From positions 1 through 46,199 of the forward strand of contig CAXBAF010000029.1 in assembly GCA_963973795.1 (NCBI GenBank): a stretch of 46,199 nt of DNA, read 5' to 3'. The stretch comes from UBA1926 sp002337215. Its GTDB lineage: Bacteria > Planctomycetota > Phycisphaerae > Phycisphaerales > UBA1924. Each line of letters starts with the position of its first letter. Position 1 is the stretch's first letter. The notes beneath the pieces were generated by a model, which was not told the DNA's origin, made no database searches, and saw only the letters and a list, made by a program, of their open reading frames with translations. This document shows positions 17,056-25,164 of this stretch, piece after piece. The position numbers and the translations under genes were made by a program.

Positions 17056-17063
17056 GATATACT
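17056..17063. promoter_or_regulatory. Shared -10 region of two divergent lipoprotein genes
   Basis: TATACT (17058-17063, + strand) ends 6 nt before the ATG at 17070, giving a leaderless arrangement. The same bases read TATATC on the - strand (17061-17056), 20 nt before the GTG at 17035. The two promoters would overlap. Confidence 0.45.
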
Positions 17064-17069
17064 CGCGAG

Positions 17070-17876
17070 ATGGTCCCCAAACGCGTCAGTAAGTGCATCC
17101 GTTGCCTCGCCATGGGCGTTCTCGCCTGTTCTCCGCTCGTCGGCTGCGACACGATGGAAGCCAACCGCGGCGCGAAATCGCTGCTGGCGGTCTTCCAGCC
17201 GCCCAAACCACAGGACGCCGTCGAGCTCGCGATCGACGAGTACGACGCCGACAGACGCTATCAGGGCACCGCCCTGCTCGCAAACGCGCCCTTCGCGGGC
17301 GAAGGCCCGTACCTCCAACTCTTCCGCGACGCGGCCCGCGACGAGGACGCCGGCGTGCGCCAGGTCGGCGTCCGCGCCCTCGGCATCCACGGCGAGCCCG
17401 AGGACGTGCCACTCATCATCGGGCTGCTCACCGACGACGAATGGCTCGTACGCATGGAATCTGCCCGCGCCCTGCAGCGGCTGCACAACGAGGCCGCGGT
17501 CGTTCCGCTGATCGAGCGGACGACGGTCGAGAACGAGCAGCAGGCCGCGGTCCGGGCCGAGGCGGTGCACGCGTTGGGTCAGTACCGCGCCAACCGCGTG
17601 CTCCAGGTGCTCGTGCGCGCGCTCGACGATCCGAGCCTCGCGGTCAACCACAACGCGTTGAATTCGCTCGAGGTGCTCACCGGTCAGAACCTGGGCTACG
17701 AACCCGCCGTCTGGCTCGCCTGGCTCGACGACGCCAGCGATCCGTTCGAGGCGGGGCGGATCTACACCTACCCCGGCTTCGAGCGCGACAAGCTCTGGTA
17801 CGAGTGGATCCCGTTCCTGGGGACCCCGCCCAACGAGGCCGAGTCGGTGCCCGTCGGGCTCCAGCCGTCGTACTAA
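17070..17876 (+). CDS. HEAT-repeat lipoprotein
   Basis: This 268-residue protein has a lipoprotein signal ending SPLVGC. About four HEAT-type repeats follow: DEDAGVRQVGVRALGIHGEP, DDEWLVRMESARALQRL, then AVRAEAVHALGQYRANRVLQ and a diverged copy with SLAVNHNALNSLEVLTGQN. The end is rich in aromatics (YTYPGFERDKLWYEWIPFLG). HEAT arrays are protein-interaction scaffolds, and here one would be membrane-tethered; the partner is unknown. It is divergent from the other lipoprotein gene. The ATG at 17070 fits both lipobox position and -10 box. Confidence 0.82.
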   Translation: MVPKRVSKCIRCLAMGVLACSPLVGCDTMEANRGAKSLLAVFQPPKPQDAVELAIDEYDADRRYQGTALLANAPFAGEGPYLQLFRDAARDEDAGVRQVGVRALGIHGEPEDVPLIIGLLTDDEWLVRMESARALQRLHNEAAVVPLIERTTVENEQQAAVRAEAVHALGQYRANRVLQVLVRALDDPSLAVNHNALNSLEVLTGQNLGYEPAVWLAWLDDASDPFEAGRIYTYPGFERDKLWYEWIPFLGTPPNEAESVPVGLQPSY

Positions 17877-17931
17877 AAGAATGCCCCAGAGCATGCCACC
17901 CGCTGATTGATTGATCCCCCGGAATCCCTTC

Positions 17932-18945
17932 ATGCCACGAGCCGTCCGCAGAACCGGGGAAGACGTCTTCCTCGACACCGACCACACCCATCCCGAGCCG
18001 GGCCCGACCGACGCGGTCGTGCGCCCGACGCTCGTCGGCATCGGCGCGACCGACCTCGCCGTCGCCCGGGGCGATCTGCCCTTCGAGGGCGTGATGGGGC
18101 ATCAGTTTGTGGGCATCGTCGAGTCGCTGGGCAGCGGCATCCCCGATGCGCTCCGCGAGCGGTTCGACGGCAAGCGCGTCGTGGGCAACATCAACATCGC
18201 GACCGCCGACGACCCGCTTGCGCGGCGCGGGCTCTCGATCCACGCGCCCGACCGGCGGGTGCTCGGGCTCGTGCGCGCAGACGGGTGTTTCGCGGACGCG
18301 TTCGCGATCCCGGTCGCGAACCTGGCGCTCGTGCCCGAGGGCATCGACGACGGGGCGGCGGTGTTCGCCGAGCCGCTGGCGTCGGCGGTGCACGCCTCGC
18401 GGATCGTGCACCTGGAAAACAAGGGGTACATCACCGTCATCGGGGACACGCTGAGTGCGCTGCTGTGCGCGCAGGTCATGGGCCCGCTCAACAACTCCGT
18501 GCGCATCCTGGGGCGTCGGCCCGAGCGGTTTCAGCGGGCCGAGAAGTGGGGCGTGCGTCACCGTCACATCGACGAGGTGGGGCTGCGGGGCGATCAGGAT
18601 GTCGTGATCGTCTGCAACGCGGGGACCGGGGACCTGGCGCTGGCGACCCGGATGGTGCGCCCGCGCGGCAAGATCGTGCTCAAGACCGAGCCGATCCCGC
18701 TGCCGACGAGCCCCGAGCGCACGGATGACGACGTGCAGGGTGTTGATCTGCGCCCGATCATCCGCGACGAGATCGAGATCTACGGCGCCCGCTGCGGGTC
18801 GGCTGCCGACGCGATCGGTGCGCTCGCGACCGGTTCGGTCGAGGTCCACAGCCTGATCACGAAGCGGATGAAGTTCGACGACGCGATCGCGGGTCTCCGG
18901 GCCGCGGCGGAGCCGGACCAGATCAAGGTCGTTCTCGAGTTGTGA
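17932..18945 (+). CDS. MDR-family dehydrogenase-like protein lacking zinc cysteines
   Basis: This 337-residue protein aligns with zinc alcohol-dehydrogenase-like MDR proteins along its length. It has GIGATDLAVARGDLPFEGVM, GHQFVGIVESLG, VLGLVRADGCFADAFAIP, the AEPLASAVH segment, a dinucleotide-binding region (ITVIGDTLSALLCAQV) and a closing RCGSAADAIGALATG. The catalytic zinc Cys expected in G-[IV]-C-G-[TS]-D is replaced (GIGATD), GHE has become GHQ, and the four-cysteine structural-zinc loop is absent (NIATADDPLARRGLSIH). It is therefore probably zinc-free, and any catalytic role is uncertain. ATG 17932 is preferred over an upstream in-frame TTG at 17911. Confidence 0.8.
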   Translation: MPRAVRRTGEDVFLDTDHTHPEPGPTDAVVRPTLVGIGATDLAVARGDLPFEGVMGHQFVGIVESLGSGIPDALRERFDGKRVVGNINIATADDPLARRGLSIHAPDRRVLGLVRADGCFADAFAIPVANLALVPEGIDDGAAVFAEPLASAVHASRIVHLENKGYITVIGDTLSALLCAQVMGPLNNSVRILGRRPERFQRAEKWGVRHRHIDEVGLRGDQDVVIVCNAGTGDLALATRMVRPRGKIVLKTEPIPLPTSPERTDDDVQGVDLRPIIRDEIEIYGARCGSAADAIGALATGSVEVHSLITKRMKFDDAIAGLRAAAEPDQIKVVLEL

Positions 18946-18970
18946 GCATCAGTCTCGGAAGGTGCGCCCG

Positions 18971-20203
18971 ATGCCGCTCACGATCCTGCACATCTCGACG
19001 CGGCTGATCCTGGGGGGAAGCCAGGAGAACACGGTGCTCTCGTGCGAGGGGCAGGCCGAGCGTGGGCACGATGTGCATCTCGCGTACGGCCCGATCTTCG
19101 GCCCGGAGGGCTCGCTCTACGAGCGGGCGGCGGGGTTCCGGTCATCCTCGGGCGCGCGCATCGGGATGCACGAACTCCCGAACCTTGTCCGCGAGATCAA
19201 TCCGGTCAAGGACCACTTCTGTTTCCACCGCGACCTGAAGAACCTGATCCGCGAGATCAACCCCGACATCGTCCACACGCACTCGTCCAAAGCGGGCGTG
19301 TTGGGGCGGTGGGCGGCGTGGGTCGCGCGGGATGCGGACGGCGAGCGGCCGGGCGTTGTGCACACGATCCACGGCCCGCCGTTCATGCCGGTGGAGGGGG
19401 GCGCGCTCGCGCGCGCGAAGACGCGGCTCAAGAACGGGCTGTACACGGCCGCGGAGAAGTTCGCCGCGAAACGCTGCGATCTGATCGTGTCGGTCGCCGA
19501 CGCGATGACCGAGCAGTTTTGTGCGCGCGGGATCGGGCGTGACGAGCAGTACCTGACGGTGCGCAGCGGGATGGAGACCGAGCATTTTCTCCACGCGAGG
19601 GAAGGCGAGGACCGCGCGAGCGTGCGCGCGGAGTTGGGTCTTGATGACGGCGCGTTCGTGATCGGGACGGTCGCGCGGCTCGCCGAGCACAAGGGGCACG
19701 ACGACATTCTCTCGGCGATGGAGGAGCCGATGCGCACGGATCCGTCCATCGTGCTGCTGTGGGTCGGGGATGGTTGGTGGCGGGATCGGCTGCTGGCGCG
19801 GGCAGAATCGATGGGCTTGCGGGACCGGATCGTGACGCCGGGCTTGGTTCCCCAGGAGCGTGTGCCGGCGATGATGCGGGCGATGGACGTGCTGTGCCAT
19901 CCGTCGAGCCGGGAGGGGCTGCCGAGGACGGTTCCCCAGGCGCTGCTGGCCGGGGTGTGCCCGGTGGCGTACGACGTGGACGGGACGGGGGAGGCGTGCC
20001 GGGAGATGGAGACGGGCCGGCTCGTGTCGCACGGGGATGTCGAGGGGCTGCGGGAGGCGCTGCTCTGGGCGCGGGACAACCCTCGCGACCGGCTCGGGCT
20101 CGCGATGGCGGGGCAGGGCTGGTGCGCGGCGGAGTTCAGCCACACGGCGATGGTCGATCACCTCGAACGGGTGTACGCGGACGCGGTCGGGGCGGCGCGC
20201 TGA
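18971..20203 (+). CDS. GT4-family glycosyltransferase
   Basis: This 410-residue protein has a GT-B fold signature. The N-terminal domain is ILHISTRLILGGSQENTV with VHTHSSKAGVLGRWAA. The C-terminal domain has GTVARLAEHKGHDDIL, WVGDGWWRDRLL, and HPSSREGLPRTVPQALLAG. The E-x7-E motif has Gln in place of the second Glu, as in some GT4 subgroups. Such enzymes transfer sugars from nucleotide donors to polysaccharide or lipid acceptors; donor and acceptor here are unknown. GGAAGG supports ATG 18971 over GTG 18962. It starts 25 nt after the MDR gene and is probably co-transcribed with it. Confidence 0.9.
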   Translation: MPLTILHISTRLILGGSQENTVLSCEGQAERGHDVHLAYGPIFGPEGSLYERAAGFRSSSGARIGMHELPNLVREINPVKDHFCFHRDLKNLIREINPDIVHTHSSKAGVLGRWAAWVARDADGERPGVVHTIHGPPFMPVEGGALARAKTRLKNGLYTAAEKFAAKRCDLIVSVADAMTEQFCARGIGRDEQYLTVRSGMETEHFLHAREGEDRASVRAELGLDDGAFVIGTVARLAEHKGHDDILSAMEEPMRTDPSIVLLWVGDGWWRDRLLARAESMGLRDRIVTPGLVPQERVPAMMRAMDVLCHPSSREGLPRTVPQALLAGVCPVAYDVDGTGEACREMETGRLVSHGDVEGLREALLWARDNPRDRLGLAMAGQGWCAAEFSHTAMVDHLERVYADAVGAAR

Positions 20204-20323
20204 CCCCAGAGGCGGGTCGGTGGTGCGGGCTGGCACAGGGATGCACAGCGTGGGATGGGGTGGTTTGGGGCGTGTGTTGGGCATGTGTCGGGTCGGGGTC
20301 TGGCGGTGCGGGTCTCCGCGCAG

Positions 20324-20329
20324 TACCAT
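20324..20329 (+). promoter_or_regulatory. -10 box of the 20336 gene, leaderless arrangement
   Basis: TACCAT ends 6 nt before the ATG at 20336 and no Shine-Dalgarno is present. Confidence 0.45.
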
Positions 20330-20335
20330 CCCGGC

Positions 20336-21091
20336 ATGAGCGAACGCAACCCCTACGCCAATGACAGTGGATACGACGACCTCGCGGGCCCCGAGCGCAC
20401 GAGCGCGCTCGCGGTGACCTCGCTGATCATGAGCCTGATCTGCTGCATCCCGGGGCTGGGCGTGCTCGGCGCCGGGCTCGGTGTGGGTGCGCTGATCGGC
20501 ATCGGCGGGTCGCGGGGGCGTGTCGGGGGCAAGGGCCTCGCGATCGCGGGCATCATCGTGGGCATCCTGGTCTCGGTCGCCTGGGTCGGCGGGTACGTCG
20601 CCTTCCAGAAGAGCGTGGGGCAGCTGCTGAGCAACACCGGGACCATCGTCGGGTCGCTCGATTCGGGCGATTACGCGAGCTTCCGTGGTACGACGGCGTC
20701 GCCGGCGTCTGATCTGTCGGACGCCGACTACGCGGCGTTCGTTGCCGAGTATCAGGCGCAGCTCGGCGGGTACGCCGGTGTGCCCGACTCGGTCTTCGAA
20801 TGGATCGAGGACTTCAGCGATCCGGCGATCGGGCAGGCGATGCAGGGGGCGATGCCCGCGCAGAACGCGATCCCGATGACGGTCGATTTCGACAACGCGA
20901 CGACCGTGGTGTTCTTGATTGCCGACCAGCAGACGGGTGACCCGTTCAACCCGGTGGACATGATCTATCTGCTGCCCGACGGGTCGATGCTGCAGCTGTC
21001 GGACTATCTGGGCACGGGCGGCGGCGGCACCGACGCCGATGCGGCCACGGATGACGACGACGAGGACGACGACGATTCCGATGGCCCGTGA
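20336..21091 (+). CDS. DUF4190-type membrane protein with acidic tail
   Basis: This 251-residue protein begins with a short polar tail (MSERNPYANDSGYDDLAGPE). Two membrane segments typical of DUF4190 follow (AVTSLIMSLICCIPGLGVLG and GLAIAGIIVGILVSVAWVGG). The outer part (about residues 85-225) is unrecognised. The C-terminus is an Asp-rich stretch (DADAATDDDDEDDDDSDGP). The stop overlaps the ABC ATPase start by 11 nt, so the two are translated together. It is not an MlaE permease: it has too few membrane segments. A partner of the transporter is possible but unproven. Confidence 0.7.
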   Translation: MSERNPYANDSGYDDLAGPERTSALAVTSLIMSLICCIPGLGVLGAGLGVGALIGIGGSRGRVGGKGLAIAGIIVGILVSVAWVGGYVAFQKSVGQLLSNTGTIVGSLDSGDYASFRGTTASPASDLSDADYAAFVAEYQAQLGGYAGVPDSVFEWIEDFSDPAIGQAMQGAMPAQNAIPMTVDFDNATTVVFLIADQQTGDPFNPVDMIYLLPDGSMLQLSDYLGTGGGGTDADAATDDDDEDDDDSDGP

Positions 21092-22130
21092 CGCTGACAA
21101 CACGGGGGACGCCGGCTCGTCGCTTTTCGACGAGACGGAGGACGCCGGGCGCGCGAGCGCCGGCCCGGGTACGCCTTCGGCGGCTCGCGAGGGTGGCGAT
21201 GTGCGCGTTGGTGGGCCTGCCGGCGGCCTGGCTCCGGCGGTCGCCTCGGAGAAACCCGTGATCTCGTGCCGGGGCGTGACGAAAGTGTTCGGCACGCAGC
21301 GCGTGCTCAGCGGGCTGGATCTCGACGTGATGCCGGGTGAGACGATGGTGATCATGGGCGGGTCGGGCTCGGGCAAGAGCACGACGCTGCGGATGATGAT
21401 CGGGTCGTTCCCTCCGACCGAGGGGACGATCGAACTGCTCGGGGCCGACATCTGCTCGATGGACGAGGACGCGCTCAACGATGTCCGCAAGAAGATCGGG
21501 ATCCTGTTCCAGTCGGGTGCGCTGTTCAACAGCATGACGGTTGGCGAGAACGTGGCGCTGCCCCTGCAGGAGCACACCGAGCTCGACCCCGAGACGATCG
21601 ACATCATGGTGAAGATCAAGCTCGAGCTCGTCGGGCTGCGCGAGGCGGAGAACAAGTTCCCGGCGCAGATCTCGGGGGGCATGAAGAAGCGGGCGGGGTT
21701 GGCGCGGGCGCTGGCGCTCGATCCGCAGATCCTGTTCTACGACGAGCCGAGCGCGGGGCTCGACCCTGTGACGAGCGCACAGATCGATCAACTGATCGTG
21801 GCGCTCAGCAAGCAGCTGGGCGTGACGAGCGTGGTGGTGACGCACGAGATGGACTCGGCGTTCACGATCGCCGACCGGATGGCGATGCTCGACAAGGGCA
21901 AGATCCTCGCGGTCGAGAGCCGGCAGTGGTACGAGAACCTGCGGGACGAATCGGATGAGCAGGCGGGGGCGCGTTCGGAGCGGGAGCGGCTGATCCGCCA
22001 GTTCCTGCGGGGCGACCCGGAGGGCCCGATCACGGCGCGGCAGAGCGCCGACGCGTACGGCGAGGCACTCTTCGGGGCGGCCGGATCGGATACGCTGCTC
22101 CCGACGCGGAGCGTGGAGCCGACGCGGTAG
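21081..22130 (+). CDS. Mla-type ABC transporter ATP-binding protein
   Basis: This 349-residue protein has an unstructured N-terminal extension of about 60 residues. The ABC ATPase follows: Walker A GGSGSGKST, Q-loop in ILFQSGALFNSMTVGENVAL, signature ISGGMKKRAGLARAL, Walker B ILFYDEPSAGL and the H-loop THEMDSAFTIADRMA. The ISGGMKKR form and the LFQSGALF Q-loop are typical of MlaF/Mkl ATPases, which power lipid transport between membranes. A further C-terminal extension (about residues 290-349) includes RLIRQFLRGDPEGPI, as seen in MlaF relatives. The MCE-domain gene follows after 135 nt. The MlaE permease gene is not in the window. Confidence 0.92.
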   Translation: MARDADNTGDAGSSLFDETEDAGRASAGPGTPSAAREGGDVRVGGPAGGLAPAVASEKPVISCRGVTKVFGTQRVLSGLDLDVMPGETMVIMGGSGSGKSTTLRMMIGSFPPTEGTIELLGADICSMDEDALNDVRKKIGILFQSGALFNSMTVGENVALPLQEHTELDPETIDIMVKIKLELVGLREAENKFPAQISGGMKKRAGLARALALDPQILFYDEPSAGLDPVTSAQIDQLIVALSKQLGVTSVVVTHEMDSAFTIADRMAMLDKGKILAVESRQWYENLRDESDEQAGARSERERLIRQFLRGDPEGPITARQSADAYGEALFGAAGSDTLLPTRSVEPTR

Positions 22131-22265
22131 AGCGTCGGCCCGTTCGGTGTAAACGGAGCCGTGTCGAGGCGGACACGGTACGAAACGGATCGAAGCGGGC
22201 CGGTCGGAACAGGTGGTTCAGGTGGGCAGTCGAGGTGGGCTGCCGAAGGCAGATAGGGGCGGTCG

Positions 22266-23555
22266 ATGGGCAGTCGCGGGACGAACCGGAACAACGTGCT
22301 GGCGGGGCTCTTCCTCGTGTCGGCGATCCTGCTGGCGGTCTTTCTGGCGTTCTGGATCGAGGACGGGATCGACAAGCTGCCGTTCGTGAACCCCAAGGCG
22401 AAGTACATCGCGCGGTTCGACATCTCTGAGGGTGTCGCGGGGATCAAGCCGGGCAGCCCGGTGACGGTGGGGGGCAAGTCGGTGGGCTCGGTCGATTCGA
22501 TCGAGTACGCCTATGTGCAGCACGGCTCGCGTTCCGAGCTCGTCGGCATCGATGTCGAGCTCGAGATCGAATCGGGCATGGTGCTCTACCCCGACGCGTC
22601 GGTGGTGATCGTGAGCCCGCTGCTCGGGACGCTCTCATCGATCAACATCGCGGACATCGGGTCGGGCGAGACACCGCTCGAGGAGGGCGGGCTGCTCGAC
22701 GGCGCGCCGGCGGCGGGCCTCGCGGACATGGCGGGTGTGGGCGATCTGGCACGTGCAGCCGAGCGAGTGCTGGATCAGGCCGACGCGATCCTCGGGAAGA
22801 TCTCGCCCAAGATCGATCCCACGATCGCGGATGTGGAGGCAACGCTCGCCGACGCGAGCGAGTTCGCGGCGTATCTTCGCGACAACCAGCAGCGGTGGTC
22901 CACGAAGTTCGACGCCATCCTCGATCACGCGGACGGGGTCTTCGTTGAGACCGTTCCAGGCGTCGCGAGCGAAATCAACGCGGGTGTTTCGGACGCTCGC
23001 CGGCTGATCGAATCGACCCAGAACGTCGTCGATGAGAACCGGGGGGATATCCGCCGGACGGTGCAGAACCTCGAGGGCGTGACGACGCGCGCCCGGTACG
23101 ACCTGCTGGGTCGGATCGAGCGGGTGCTCGACGAGGGGATCATCGCGGCGGCGAACATGAGCGAGGTCGGCGGGCGGGCCGTGGGGATGATCGATCGGAT
23201 CGAGCCCCCGCTCGTGCGCACGATGTCGAATCTGCAGTTGACGAGTTCGCAGTCGACGCTGCTGCTGGAAGAGGTCCGGGCGGCGCCGTGGCGTCTGCTC
23301 GAGAAGCCGAGCGAGAAGGCGCAGCGTGAGGTCGTGCTCTTCAGCGCGGTCCGGCGGTACGCCGAGTCGGTGGAGCGTCTGCGTGACGCGAGCGAAGCGA
23401 TGGACTCGGTGCTGCGTGGCGCGCGGGCCGGGGGCCGGGAGCTCGAACCCGAGCAGGTGCTGCAGATGAACACCGAGCTCAAGTCGTCGTTCGCGGATCT
23501 GCAGAAGGCCGAGAAATCCCTGATCGGGCTGATCGAGCGTGAGACCGCTGACTAA
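22266..23555 (+). CDS. MCE/MlaD-domain protein with long helical tail
   Basis: This 429-residue protein has one N-terminal membrane helix (VLAGLFLVSAILLAVFLAFW) and an MCE domain (about residues 43-135: FDISEGVAGIKPGSPVTVGG, then KSVGSVDSIE and LLGTLSSINIADIG). A long predicted helical region (about residues 150-425) follows, with segments such as ARAAERVLDQADAILGKI and TQNVVDENRGDIRRTVQNLE. MCE proteins form periplasmic rings or tubes that carry lipids. The long helix could build a needle or tunnel across the envelope, as in PqiB or YebT-like and Mce proteins; that extension is inference. It presumably works with the ATPase at 21081. Confidence 0.9.
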   Translation: MGSRGTNRNNVLAGLFLVSAILLAVFLAFWIEDGIDKLPFVNPKAKYIARFDISEGVAGIKPGSPVTVGGKSVGSVDSIEYAYVQHGSRSELVGIDVELEIESGMVLYPDASVVIVSPLLGTLSSINIADIGSGETPLEEGGLLDGAPAAGLADMAGVGDLARAAERVLDQADAILGKISPKIDPTIADVEATLADASEFAAYLRDNQQRWSTKFDAILDHADGVFVETVPGVASEINAGVSDARRLIESTQNVVDENRGDIRRTVQNLEGVTTRARYDLLGRIERVLDEGIIAAANMSEVGGRAVGMIDRIEPPLVRTMSNLQLTSSQSTLLLEEVRAAPWRLLEKPSEKAQREVVLFSAVRRYAESVERLRDASEAMDSVLRGARAGGRELEPEQVLQMNTELKSSFADLQKAEKSLIGLIERETAD

Positions 23556-23584
23556 GACGGGGTTGTTCGCGACCCGGAATGTCC

Positions 23585-23613
23585 TTGTTTCCGTTTCGCT
23601 TGTTCGGTATGCT
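23585..23613 (+). promoter_or_regulatory. Promoter upstream of the HYExAFE gene
   Basis: TTGTTT (23585-23590) and TATGCT (23608-23613) are separated by exactly 17 nt, a good sigma-70-type pair. Transcription would start near 23620, leaving a leader of about 90 nt that contains the palindrome at 23653-23674. Confidence 0.5.
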
Positions 23614-23652
23614 GCCATTGTTCGTTCGGAAGAAGGGCGGTGCTGCCTCGGT

Positions 23653-23674
23653 ATATCGCGACGTGTCGCGATAT
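23653..23674. promoter_or_regulatory. Perfect 22-bp palindrome, candidate operator
   Basis: ATATCGCGAC (23653-23662) and GTCGCGATAT (23665-23674) are perfect 10-bp arms around GT. The element sits downstream of the predicted transcription start and about 40 nt before the HYExAFE start codon. It could be bound by a dimeric repressor or fold as an RNA hairpin. Confidence 0.55.
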
Positions 23675-23711
23675 GTCGTGGCAGGTGGACAACCGTTCCG
23701 GGGTTGTGGTC

Positions 23712-24368
23712 ATGGGGCGTGCGAATCAGCATTACGAGCGGTCGTTCGAGGCTTTTCTGATCCGGCGGGGGATCCCGCATCTCATGGTCGATGACGCCCG
23801 GCGGGCGGTTCTGCCCGCGGGGGCGAGGCTCGGGTGCACCGACGGTTCCGGGGAACCGGTGAAGGTGAAATCGTTCGACGCTGTGGTGTACGGCGACGCG
23901 GACCGGGGGCAACGGCATCTGCTCGTGGAGATCAAGGGGCGTCGGGTGGATCTGCGGCGGGGCGGTGTCGGCCGGCGGGAATCGTGGACCACGGCCGAGG
24001 ATGTGCGCTCGCTGAGGGTCTGGGAATCGCTGTTCGGCGAGCCGTTCGAGGCGGTGCTGCTGTTCTGGTATTGGTTGGATGGGCCCGTACTGAACGCGCT
24101 CGAGCGGTCGATTTTCCGGTTCGAGGGGCGGGCGTATGCGCACCGGGCGGTTCGGCTGGCCGACTACACACGGCTGATGCGGGTTCGGAGCCCGAAGTGG
24201 GGGACGGTGAACCTGGGTCGCGAGGATTTTGAGTCGGCCGGGGCGTCGTTGCTGGATGTGCTGCGGGCGGATCGCGGGCGGTCGGACAGGTTGTCGGAAG
24301 GGCCGTCGGAGGGGCCGTCGGAAGGGCGGGGAAAGGTCCCGGTGGCATGGATGGCGGGATCGGCTTAG
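23712..24368 (+). CDS. HYExAFE-family protein with PD-(D/E)XK nuclease-like core
   Basis: The ATG at 23712 gives 218 residues. The family name motif appears near the N-terminus as QHYERSFEAFL, with Ser at the Ala position. SFDAVVYG followed by HLLVEIKGRRVDL has the D...E-x-K layout of PD-(D/E)XK nuclease folds; the catalytic assignment is inference. The C-terminus has a short repeat (SEGPSEGPSEG). HYExAFE proteins were described from planctomycete genomes and have no established function to my knowledge. Longer starts at 23640 and 23673 would translate across the palindrome and lack family support. It is flanked by the MCE gene and a small leaderless membrane protein gene. Confidence 0.75.
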   Translation: MGRANQHYERSFEAFLIRRGIPHLMVDDARRAVLPAGARLGCTDGSGEPVKVKSFDAVVYGDADRGQRHLLVEIKGRRVDLRRGGVGRRESWTTAEDVRSLRVWESLFGEPFEAVLLFWYWLDGPVLNALERSIFRFEGRAYAHRAVRLADYTRLMRVRSPKWGTVNLGREDFESAGASLLDVLRADRGRSDRLSEGPSEGPSEGRGKVPVAWMAGSA

Positions 24369-24371
24369 CAT
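24366..24371 (+). promoter_or_regulatory. -10 box of the 24378 gene, leaderless arrangement
   Basis: TAGCAT, overlapping the stop codon of the HYExAFE gene, ends 6 nt before the ATG at 24378. No Shine-Dalgarno is present. Confidence 0.45.
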
Positions 24372-24377
24372 CGTGGC

Positions 24378-24656
24378 ATGAAGAACCCCATGAAGAGCCT
24401 CACGGAGAACAGGGCACCCGCGAGTCGGCGCCTGTCATCGGTGCTGCTGAACGCGTCGGCCCGCGTCTATGTCGGCGCGGCCGCGCTGCTGGTCTCGGCG
24501 GGCCCGGCGCTTGCGCAGGCCCAGCAGTTGCTCCCCCCTGAGAACGAGGACGGGATCAAGGGCAAGACGTGGATGTCGGGGTTCATCACGCTGCTTTTGC
24601 TCTCGCTCCTGGTCTCCGCGTCGTTCCTCAAATCGAAGCGCGGGCACCAGGATTGA
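24378..24656 (+). CDS. Small two-segment membrane protein
   Basis: This 92-residue protein has a signal-like hydrophobic segment ending in AGPALAQAQQ (about residues 28-48) and a second membrane helix near the C-terminus (MSGFITLLLLSLLVSASF), closed by a basic tail (LKSKRGHQD). If the first segment is cleaved, the mature protein is a single-span peptide of about 45 residues with a short outer loop (LLPPENEDGIKGKTW). No family recognised. It precedes the 24829 operon by 172 nt. Confidence 0.65.
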   Translation: MKNPMKSLTENRAPASRRLSSVLLNASARVYVGAAALLVSAGPALAQAQQLLPPENEDGIKGKTWMSGFITLLLLSLLVSASFLKSKRGHQD

Positions 24657-24828
24657 TGATCGTTTGACGTGCCTGTCGGTCGTGGATGCCCAGGCTTCTT
24701 TCGAGCCGTGGCGGCCGGCCGGTGGGTTCGCGGATTGAGCCGCGACCGTTCGCGTGCGAATCGGTTGCGTTGAGTGTCGGGGCGCGGCGGCGAAGGCCGC
24801 GGGAGGCGCCCCGGAGAAAGGACTCGGC

Positions 24829-25164
24829 ATGGACCAGGATCAGGAACCGTCACGCCCCGCGACGAAGCGGCGCGTGTTTCCCCTCGTGATTGTGAACGTG
24901 GTGTTGGTCGGTGTGCTCGCATTCGTGGAGTTCGGCCCCGTCGCGCTGGCGCAGCCCGCGATGGCGGACCCGACGGCGCGGCCGCGCGGCCAGTACACCC
25001 TCGTGGGCGGTCGCGTGCAGACCGGCAACGCGAACGCGGTCTGGGTCATTGACTCGGCGAACCAGGAGATGGTCGTGCTCCAGTGGGAGGACGGACGGAA
25101 CCTGATCAAGGGCATCGGGTACCGTGACCTCGACGACGACGCGCAGGGGAGGTCGAACCGATGA
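24829..25164 (+). CDS. Small secreted or membrane-anchored protein, related to the next gene
   Basis: This 111-residue protein starts at an ATG behind GGAGAAAGGA. A single hydrophobic segment (VFPLVIVNVVLVGVLAFV) acts as signal or anchor. The outer part, LVGGRVQTGNANAVWVIDSA followed by NQEMVVLQW, reads as a short beta-propeller-like or strand-rich unit. The next gene product has a matching layout (SGDYVAMTTNGGVEELLFLV, then DGRSETLMVYRV), so the pair are probably distant homologues. The stop overlaps the next start as ATGA (25161-25164). Function unknown. It heads an operon with RicT-like, signal peptidase and M28 genes. Confidence 0.7.
   Translation: MDQDQEPSRPATKRRVFPLVIVNVVLVGVLAFVEFGPVALAQPAMADPTARPRGQYTLVGGRVQTGNANAVWVIDSANQEMVVLQWEDGRNLIKGIGYRDLDDDAQGRSNR

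Noticed and set aside
20226..20242. TGGCACAGGGATGCAC as a sigma-54 promoter for the 20336 gene.
   Set aside because: The GG to GC spacing is 9 nt rather than 10, and a better TACCAT box lies next to the start codon.
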